Under the pieces are notes generated by a model that was not told the origin of the DNA, made no database searches, and worked only from the letters and a program-made list of their open reading frames with translations. Below, in pieces: positions 6,277-10,958 of a stretch of 10,958 nt of DNA; position 1 is the stretch's first letter; every line of letters starts with the position of its first letter. The translations under genes and the position numbers were made by a program. The stretch comes from Actinomycetota bacterium (GTDB taxonomy: Bacteria > Actinomycetota > Acidimicrobiia > Acidimicrobiales > Poriferisodaliceae): NCBI GenBank assembly GCA_002731665.1, contig PCCJ01000047.1:1-10958 (forward strand). The letters run 5' to 3'.

Positions 6277-7440
6277 TCACTTCAAGCTGGGCGAGCAGAG
6301 ATCATTCATTTCTTCTATCCGGATTCGATCACGATTTTCGTAGGTAATTAAATTCTCAGGATCAAGTCGAAGCTTGAATTCTCTAAAGGACATTTCGAGT
6401 GAATCAAAGGCGAGAATACGGCCCCGAAGCGAGTCACCAAGACCCAAAATAACTTTGATTGTTTCCAACGCCTGGATAGTGCCTACTATCCCCGGCAATA
6501 CTCCAAGCACGCCCGCTTCAGCGCAAGACGGTGCTAGTTCAGCAGGCGGAGGGACAGGAATATAGTCACGGTATGTAGGGCCATTGAGCGGGTCGAAGAC
6601 TGTAATTTGACCTTCGAATCGGTAGATGGACCCGTGGACAACTGGTATCCCTAGTTTCACTGAAGCATCGTTCAGTACGTATCGGCTTGGGAAATTATCC
6701 GCACCATCCACTACGACATCCCATCCTTCAAGAATATCTAAGATATTGTCAGCGCCAAGCCTTGTATCATATGTCACTACATCGACGTCAGGATTCAGCA
6801 AAGTCAAAGTTTTCTTTGCAGAATCGACCTTGCGATCGCCAATCCGGTCAAGATTATGAAGAACTTGGCGTTGTAGATTTGATTCGTCGACTATGTCCAT
6901 GTCAATTATGCCAATGGTTCCCACTCCTGCAGCCGCCAGATACAAAGCTGCGGGAGAGCCGAGGCCTCCGGCCCCCAACATTAGAACTCGGGCGTTCAGA
7001 AGTTTTTGTTGACCCTCATCTCCAATTTCAGGTAGCAGCAAATGTCGCTGATATCTATTCCGTTGCTCCGGGCTCAACGTTTTCGGAGTTACCCAATTTC
7101 GTCCTTCATCTTTCCACTTGCCAAACCCGCCATCCATTGACATAACATCGGTGTACCCAAGCTCTCCTAGCGTTTGAGCAGCAAACGCTGAGCGGACTCC
7201 ACCTGCGCAATAAACAATTATCTCTGCATCATGATCTTGGATACGCTGCTCCACTTGTGCTTCTAAGTGACCGCGAGGAATGTGAACCACACCATCCAAC
7301 GCCCCTTGTTCGAATTCATCAGGTTCTCGAACATCGAGCACTACTGGAGAACCATTTAATATTCTTTGTTGCGCTCCTGCAGTGTCTATCTCCTTGATTG
7401 CTAATTTAGCTTTATTCAAAAGTTCTCGGAAAGAAGCCAC
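6277..7440 (-). CDS. Rhodanese-E1 fusion: MoeB/MoeZ/ThiF-type adenylyltransferase with N-terminal sulfurtransferase domain
   Basis: Activates the C-terminus of a ubiquitin-like sulfur carrier (MoaD/ThiS/CysO type) by adenylation and passes sulfur to it, for molybdopterin, thiamine or cysteine synthesis. Residues ~20-118 are a rhodanese domain: VVLDVREPDEFEQG, then the active-site loop with Cys78 (YCAGGVRSA). Residues ~125-365 are the E1 domain: RYQRHLLLPEIG, GAGGLGSPAALYLAAAGVG (156-174), DxDxVDxSNLQRQ (180-192), VVVDGADNF, NGPTYRDYIPVPPP, and PSCAEAGVLGVLPG with Cys306. The region between GPTYRDY and PSCAEAG lacks the CxxC zinc motif of E. coli MoeB, as in mycobacterial MoeZ. The domain order is reversed compared with MoeZ, where rhodanese is C-terminal. 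The start is GTG at 7440 with AGGG seven bases upstream. No carrier protein gene lies in the window, so the pathway is undecided. Confidence 0.9.
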   Translation of the reverse strand: MASFRELLNKAKLAIKEIDTAGAQQRILNGSPVVLDVREPDEFEQGALDGVVHIPRGHLEAQVEQRIQDHDAEIIVYCAGGVRSAFAAQTLGELGYTDVMSMDGGFGKWKDEGRNWVTPKTLSPEQRNRYQRHLLLPEIGDEGQQKLLNARVLMLGAGGLGSPAALYLAAAGVGTIGIIDMDIVDESNLQRQVLHNLDRIGDRKVDSAKKTLTLLNPDVDVVTYDTRLGADNILDILEGWDVVVDGADNFPSRYVLNDASVKLGIPVVHGSIYRFEGQITVFDPLNGPTYRDYIPVPPPAELAPSCAEAGVLGVLPGIVGTIQALETIKVILGLGDSLRGRILAFDSLEMSFREFKLRLDPENLITYENRDRIRIEEMNDLCSPSLK

Positions 7441-7472
7441 AACACCACCCTGCTACGTTTTGACCGGACACA

Positions 7473-7511
7473 AGAGATAATACCCTACCAAATTAGTCGG
7501 GTATTGTCTTT
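7473..7511. repeat. Inverted repeat in the sirtuin / rhodanese-E1 gap
   Basis: Arms 7479-7485 (AATACCC) and 7499-7505 (GGGTATT) are perfectly complementary around a 13-base centre. Allowing two G-T pairs, the plus strand could extend this to 13 base pairs (7473-7485 with 7499-7511); on the minus strand those two positions are A-C mismatches. It begins about 20 bases after the sirtuin stop, where a terminator would sit, but no clear T-run follows on the minus strand. It may be an attenuating hairpin, an operator, or chance. Confidence 0.35.
7477..7482 (-). promoter_or_regulatory. Possible -10 element (TATTAT) upstream of the rhodanese-E1 gene
   Basis: The minus strand reads TATTAT, one base from TATAAT, placed so that transcription would begin about 30 bases before the GTG at 7440. 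No good -35 hexamer is found at 16-18 bases. The site lies in the right arm (as read on the minus strand) of the inverted repeat in the same gap, the longest gap between minus-strand genes. A secondary operon promoter is plausible but weakly supported. Confidence 0.25.
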
Positions 7512-7529
7512 GTCGAGCTAGAACGACAT

Positions 7530-8330
7530 CTACATTTCTGCAGACTTTGGCAAATTCTTTTCACCATTGACTACAAATGGCATGACTTCGCTGATCGATC
7601 CACGAATTGCTAGGTCAGCAAGGTGATCCATTTCAGTTGGCTCTCCGTTAACCACAGCTATTTTAGCTCCCGCACTCTTCGCACTCGGAAGAACTGCTGC
7701 TATTGGGTACACGCCTAAGGTCGTACCTACAGCCATGAAAAGATCACAGCTCTGAGCAGCTGCTTCAGCTCGTGTTAGGTCTTCGAGCACAAGAGACTGG
7801 CCGAATGAGATCGTTGCGCTTTTCAGGATTCCTCCGCAATTCGGGCAATCCAGATCTTCTTCACCTGATCTTATGCGGTCAAGGGCGACTTTCATGTCAT
7901 CTCTATAGTCACAGGACAAGCAGGCAACTTCGCGTAACGTGCCGTGGATTTCAACAACTTTTTCCGGGTTTGAACCTGCTTGATGGTGCAACCCATCTAC
8001 GTTTTGTGTAATGAGTAGAACTAATTTGTTGTTACGTTCCAGCTGAACCAAAGCTTCGTGGCCTTTATTAGGTTCGGCTGACCAACTCCTACTGTCTAGA
8101 CGACTCCGCCATGATGCTTTTCGCACTTCTTTATCATTAATAAAGTTTTGAATATAGGAGGCTTTCTCCGCTATAGGGGTTTTGGTCCATAATCCATTCG
8201 GGCCTCTGAAATCGGGGATACCGGAATCAGTTGAAATGCCAGCACCCGTTAACACGACTATGCGCTTAGCTTCATCGATCCATTTAGCTAACAATCGCAG
8301 TGGTGGGTTTCCCTCTAGTTCACTTGACAA
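7530..8330 (-). CDS. Sir2-family NAD-dependent protein deacylase (sirtuin)
   Basis: Removes acyl groups from protein lysines with NAD+, releasing nicotinamide and O-acyl-ADP-ribose, in the cytoplasm. Numbered from the TTG start (266 residues): GAGIS (29-33), GIPDFRGPNGLW (37-48), TQNVDGLH (108-115), catalytic His129 in EIHGT, zinc cysteines at 137, 140, 162 and 165 (CLSC and CPNC), and VGTTLGVYP (201-209) and VVNGEPT (227-233) for NAD binding. In place of the Tyr-x2-Arg of CobB/SIRT5-type desuccinylases it has Trp74-x2-Arg77, so acyl preference is uncertain. The TTG at 8330 has a perfect AGGAGG six bases upstream. A GTG at 8372 has GAGG at eight bases and would add 14 basic residues (total 280). 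I prefer TTG, but either may be used. It follows the aminopeptidase closely; an 89-base gap separates it from the rhodanese-E1 gene. Confidence 0.93.
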   Translation of the reverse strand: MSSELEGNPPLRLLAKWIDEAKRIVVLTGAGISTDSGIPDFRGPNGLWTKTPIAEKASYIQNFINDKEVRKASWRSRLDSRSWSAEPNKGHEALVQLERNNKLVLLITQNVDGLHHQAGSNPEKVVEIHGTLREVACLSCDYRDDMKVALDRIRSGEEDLDCPNCGGILKSATISFGQSLVLEDLTRAEAAAQSCDLFMAVGTTLGVYPIAAVLPSAKSAGAKIAVVNGEPTEMDHLADLAIRGSISEVMPFVVNGEKNLPKSAEM

Positions 8331-8336
8331 GTTCGG

Positions 8337-8342
8337 CCTCCT
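8337..8342 (-). promoter_or_regulatory. Consensus ribosome binding site AGGAGG deciding a TTG start of the sirtuin gene
   Basis: The minus strand reads AGGAGG, then six bases (CCGAAC), then TTG at 8330-8328. This is the strongest Shine-Dalgarno seen in the window. It lies inside the longer reading frame that begins with GTG at 8372, where it would otherwise encode Arg-Arg. Confidence 0.6.
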
Positions 8343-8394
8343 GCAAAACTGCTTTAAGATTTTCGGAGCCACACGTTAGGCCTCGTAACTTCAT

Positions 8395-9846
8395 TTACCA
8401 ACTAACGACTAGTTCCAACAATGTCCGAACGCCGAAACCGGTTGCCCCTTTACTGCTCTCACCCATCGTTTCTTCGGTAGTAACAGGGCCCGCTATATCT
8501 AAATGGACCCATGGCATGTCTGCTACGAACTCTTTAAGAAAAAGACCTGCAGTTAATGCTCCTCCAAGTCGGCCAGTTCCGATGTTTCGAAGATCCGCTA
8601 TCGGTGAATCAAGCTGTTTGCGATATTCTTTTGGCAATGGGAGATGCCATATTTTTTCGTTAGCAGCCGATGAAGCTGATTCGACCCGAGCCACTGCAGC
8701 AGCATCATTTCCCATAAGGCCTGCGTACTCATTTCCCAAAGCGACCATACATGCTCCCGTCAAGGTAGCTAAATCGACTATCAAATCGGGAGTCTCTTCA
8801 GCTGCTATTGAAAGGCCATCCGCTAGCACCAGTCTTCCTTCTGCGTCAGTGTTAAGAACCTCAACAGTTTTGCCATTTCTGATTTTAAGTACGTCTCCAG
8901 GTTTAGTGGCATTTGGTCCAGGTTGATTATCAGTACAACAGCATGTACCTACAACTGTGACGTCCGGGGCTAAAGAGCTAAGAGCGCTCATAGCTCCAAT
9001 CACAGCCGCTGCTCCCCCCATGTCGATTTTCATTGTTTCCATTCCCTCAAAACTTTTCAGATTAAGACCACCTGTATCGAAAGTAATTCCTTTGCCGACT
9101 AGGTGAATTGTGGCTCTTGATTCCCCGGAAGGTCTATAAGTCATTCGGATCAACCTCGGTTCTTCCGTCGATCCGGCGTTCACTCCAAGAATTCCGCCGC
9201 ATTTTTCTTCTTTCAGACGTTCACGATTCCATATTTCGATTTCTAGTCCAGTTTCTGACGCGACTTTATGAGCCTCTGCTGCCATACCGATTGCAGTCAT
9301 GCTTCCGCCAGGGTGATTCACTAAATCACGGGCTAGGGCAATGGCTCTTGCAACTGATAACCCTCTGGCTAAAGCTTTTGATACATCTACGCCATCGGGA
9401 GCGACTATAACTATGCTTTTCAGGAAAGTAGAGTCTTCGGTCATTCCTTTATGCTCATCAAACCGGTAAGAGGCTAGAAGCATTCCCTCTATGACCGCCT
9501 GCAAGGCTTTTTCTGCTCCTATAGTTTCAGCGGCCACCAGGGCTACTGTCGAGCTCAACGATTCAACTTTGGCAGCAGCTTTCCATAGTGAGGCAGATGC
9601 TTGCCTTACTTCTGAAACAGTTAATTCATGGTCGCCTAGCCCGACCGCTATAACCAAATTTGTTCCGTTTGGCAGTAACGTCGTTTCACCCACTTTGCCA
9701 GTAAAACCGCTGGCGTCTAGGTAAGGTTTTTCTACCCCAAGCAACTCCAGGTCGTCTGACCTTATCGGACGGTCAGAGACCACTGTTTGGGTAGCTCCTA
9801 TTTCGGAAACTACACGTATCGCTTCTATCGGGAATGTTAGTGGCAT
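8395..9846 (-). CDS. pepA: Leucyl aminopeptidase, M17 family (PepA)
   Basis: A cytosolic di-metal exopeptidase that removes N-terminal residues, hexameric in known members. The 483-residue length is usual: an N-terminal macro-like domain (about 1-160) and a C-terminal catalytic domain. Visible metal ligands are Lys252 and Asp257 (GKGITFDTGG), Asp275 (MKIDMGGAAAV), and Asp334 and Glu336 in the family signature NTDAEGRL (332-339). The catalytic Lys264 (LNLK) and Arg338 are also present. Where many relatives read AAENMPSG, this protein has CCCTDNQPGPNATKPGD with three consecutive cysteines (302-304). The ATG at 9846 lacks an obvious Shine-Dalgarno. It lies 38 bases after the adenosyltransferase stop and 22-64 bases before the sirtuin start, consistent with one transcript. 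The catalytic set is complete, so the enzyme should be active. Confidence 0.96.
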   Translation of the reverse strand: MPLTFPIEAIRVVSEIGATQTVVSDRPIRSDDLELLGVEKPYLDASGFTGKVGETTLLPNGTNLVIAVGLGDHELTVSEVRQASASLWKAAAKVESLSSTVALVAAETIGAEKALQAVIEGMLLASYRFDEHKGMTEDSTFLKSIVIVAPDGVDVSKALARGLSVARAIALARDLVNHPGGSMTAIGMAAEAHKVASETGLEIEIWNRERLKEEKCGGILGVNAGSTEEPRLIRMTYRPSGESRATIHLVGKGITFDTGGLNLKSFEGMETMKIDMGGAAAVIGAMSALSSLAPDVTVVGTCCCTDNQPGPNATKPGDVLKIRNGKTVEVLNTDAEGRLVLADGLSIAAEETPDLIVDLATLTGACMVALGNEYAGLMGNDAAAVARVESASSAANEKIWHLPLPKEYRKQLDSPIADLRNIGTGRLGGALTAGLFLKEFVADMPWVHLDIAGPVTTEETMGESSKGATGFGVRTLLELVVSW

Positions 9847-9884
9847 TGTTTCGTTTCTGTTCTTGTCGTTATCGGAATCGTGAA

Positions 9885-10430
9885 CTAGTTGATTTCGCGT
9901 ACTGATTTACTCTTTAAAGCTTCACCTTCTTGCCAGCGGGCTAGCACCCAAGCAAGGTCTGATAGTCGATTTAAGTATGCACCGACATAAGAAGTTTCTG
10001 AATGGACAGGGAGTGATTCTCGCTCGGCTCGCCGAATCACAACGCGAGCCCAATCTAGTCTGGCTGCAGCTTCATTTTGGCCTGGGATCACGAAATCTTT
10101 TAGTGGTTCGAAAAGCAGACTAATTTCATCGATCAACTGATCTAACGAATCAACCATTTCTGAAGTTACTAAAGTTTTACCGGCTTCGAGTTTCGACTGG
10201 TTCTCTTGTAATGTTGCAAGTTCTGCCATAGCTACGTAGAGATCTTTGCAAAGGCCAACTAAGATTTTGTTCAACGTTTCGTTGGTAGCCACTACCCGAG
10301 CCAGACCCAAGGCAGCTTGAGCTTCATCCACAGCTCCGTAGGCGGTCGGTCGCATTGAGTCCTTGGCTACCCGACCGCCAAAGAACAAGCCGGTAGAACC
10401 ATCATCACCGGTTTTGGTGTAAATCTTCAT
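9885..10430 (-). CDS. PduO-type ATP:cob(I)alamin adenosyltransferase
   Basis: Transfers the adenosyl group of ATP to cob(I)alamin, making adenosylcobalamin, in the cytoplasm; relatives are helical-bundle trimers with an active site at each subunit interface. The 181-residue protein has the family features: N-terminal ATP-binding MKIYTKTGDDGSTGLFFGGR (1-20), AYGAVDEAQAALGLAR (30-45), DFVIPGQNEAAARLDWAR (112-129), RRAERE (133-138) and YLNRLSDLAWVLAR (152-165). The motif begins at residue 2, so the ATG at 10430 is firmly fixed. There is no Shine-Dalgarno, and the next base (10431) is the first base of the opposite-strand gene. It is the first gene of the leftward group; no B12-dependent mutase or ribonucleotide reductase is seen here to show which enzyme it serves. 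Confidence 0.95.
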   Translation of the reverse strand: MKIYTKTGDDGSTGLFFGGRVAKDSMRPTAYGAVDEAQAALGLARVVATNETLNKILVGLCKDLYVAMAELATLQENQSKLEAGKTLVTSEMVDSLDQLIDEISLLFEPLKDFVIPGQNEAAARLDWARVVIRRAERESLPVHSETSYVGAYLNRLSDLAWVLARWQEGEALKSKSVREIN

Positions 10431-10433
10431 ATG
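10428..10433. other. Back-to-back divergent start codons (CATATG)
   Basis: The minus-strand ATG of the adenosyltransferase (10430-10428) and the plus-strand ATG of the repeat protein (10431-10433) are adjacent, forming one palindromic hexamer with no bases between the coding regions. Any promoter or 5' leader of either gene must lie inside the coding sequence of the other, unless the messages are leaderless or the repeat protein uses a later start. Confidence 0.7.
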
Positions 10434-10958
10434 TATTCCAAACTAGCCTCGAAAGCAGTAACTTATTTCATCTTGTCTGGATCCCTCTATGCTCCCAATG
10501 TGCCTTCCTTCGGATATTGGATGCTTACATCTGACATGCGGTTACGATCTTATGGCGCTAGCAATGAAATTTTCGACCTCAGTCTAGAATCTGAACCTGT
10601 TGCCATTAGCTCCACTAAGGATGGTCAAGGCTGTCTAGTTCTGGACGCTCAAGGTCGAGTCCAAGCACATGGAACGGCGCGTCTCCTCGGTGATATTTCG
10701 AATTTAAATTTGCAGGCTAGTCCTGTTGACATCGCTGCTTCTCCTTCTGGGGTTGGGTACTGGATAATCGATTCAGATGGCAGTGTCTTCAGCTTCGGCA
10801 ATGCAGCATTTCTTGAGGGCGTTCCTCAGGTTAGTCAAAACGCCGACACTGCAGTAGCTATTCATCCGACCTCTAGGGGTGACGGCTATTGGATAGCTGA
10901 TAAGAATGGAGGCGTTTACTCATTCGGTTCCGCTCCCTTTTTTGGAGCTGTTACAGCA
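10431..10958 (+). CDS. Secreted GYW...SFG tandem-repeat protein, partial (C-terminus beyond right edge)
   Basis: The 176 visible residues contain a short Sec-like signal (MYSKLASKAVTYFILSGSLYA, a basic n-region with Lys4 and Lys8 and a hydrophobic stretch to about residue 21). Four tandem units of about 40-44 residues follow, starting near 27, 66, 107 and 151. Their hallmarks are FGYWMLTSD...RSYG, GCLVLDAQGRVQAHG, VGYWIIDSDGSVFSFGNAAFLEG and DGYWIADKNGGVYSFGSAPFFGA. Units 3 and 4 match the GYWxVxxDGGVFSFGxAxFxG repeat common in secreted proteins of Acidimicrobiia and related actinobacteria, probably a beta-propeller-like module; units 1 and 2 have diverged. Function is unknown; an extracellular or envelope-attached role is inferred. 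The ATG at 10431 is the first start after the in-frame stop at 10356-10358, and the only one that keeps the signal peptide. No Shine-Dalgarno is visible, so a leaderless or weakly initiated message is possible. Confidence 0.85.
   Translation, partial: MYSKLASKAVTYFILSGSLYAPNVPSFGYWMLTSDMRLRSYGASNEIFDLSLESEPVAISSTKDGQGCLVLDAQGRVQAHGTARLLGDISNLNLQASPVDIAASPSGVGYWIIDSDGSVFSFGNAAFLEGVPQVSQNADTAVAIHPTSRGDGYWIADKNGGVYSFGSAPFFGAVTA

Noticed and set aside
7479..7505. Hairpin as a strong intrinsic terminator for the upstream genes
   Set aside because: On the minus strand the stem is only seven perfect pairs with a large loop, and the following bases lack a T-run, so it is listed only as an inverted repeat.
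8300..8926. Plus-strand open frame of 208 codons
   Set aside because: It is antisense to the sirtuin start and the conserved catalytic end of the aminopeptidase, with no motif of its own.
10416..10426. Leaderless -10 box (GTAAAT) for the repeat-protein gene
   Set aside because: It matches the consensus poorly and has no -35 partner, so it is not listed as a promoter.
1..10958. CRISPR, tRNA, rRNA, insertion sequence, phage or defence system
   Set aside because: No repeat-spacer pattern, RNA gene, transposase, terminal repeats or defence-type domains were seen; the coding content is housekeeping and envelope synthesis.

Overview
The window looks like a chromosomal stretch from an actinobacterium, most likely an Acidimicrobiia-type lineage. 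By eye its GC content is well below that of typical high-GC actinobacteria. Three things point this way: the tandem GYW...DGxVxSFG repeat protein at the right edge, a family I associate with Acidimicrobiia and related actinobacteria; an LpdA-like flavoprotein of the mycobacterial Rv3303c type; and an rmlD / rhamnosyltransferase-like GT2 / LCP neighbourhood resembling actinobacterial cell-wall loci. The lineage call is inference; no rRNA or other phylogenetic marker was seen.

Layout. Ten complete genes and one partial gene lie on the minus strand, read right to left with very short gaps or overlaps. In transcription order they are: a PduO-type cob(I)alamin adenosyltransferase (10430-9885), an M17 leucyl aminopeptidase (9846-8395), a Sir2 deacylase (about 8330-7530), an N-terminal rhodanese fused to a MoeB/ThiF-type E1 enzyme (7440-6277), an LpdA-like NAD(P)H oxidoreductase without the redox disulfide (6232-4865), RmlD (4868-4020), an unrecognised 203-residue protein (4023-3412), a GT2 glycosyltransferase with an extra C-terminal region (3415-2345), a small coiled-coil protein (2316-1909), a short degenerate GT4-like protein (1909-977), and an LCP-family cell-wall polymer transferase that runs off the left edge (948-1). 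One plus-strand gene, the secreted repeat protein, begins at 10431, exactly abutting the adenosyltransferase start, and runs off the right edge.

How the genes fit together. The right half is a mixed housekeeping group: cofactor, peptide turnover, NAD-dependent deacylation and sulfur activation. The left half, from rmlD to the LCP gene, reads as a compact cell-envelope polysaccharide module. RmlD makes dTDP-L-rhamnose, one or two glycosyltransferases use nucleotide sugars, and the LCP protein would attach the finished polymer to the wall. The two unrecognised proteins inside this module are its most interesting unknowns. Stop/start overlaps (ATGA, GTGA, ATGA, TGATG) suggest translational coupling at 4868, 4023, 3415 and 1909. 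The only break that looks regulatory inside the minus-strand run is the 89-base gap 7441-7529, which holds an inverted repeat and a -10-like hexamer.

No RNA genes, mobile elements, CRISPR arrays or origins were seen, and no gene-free stretch longer than 300 bases exists. Most of the window is ordinary chromosome. I did not find a clearly new biological system, only several unusual architectures and two unassigned proteins.
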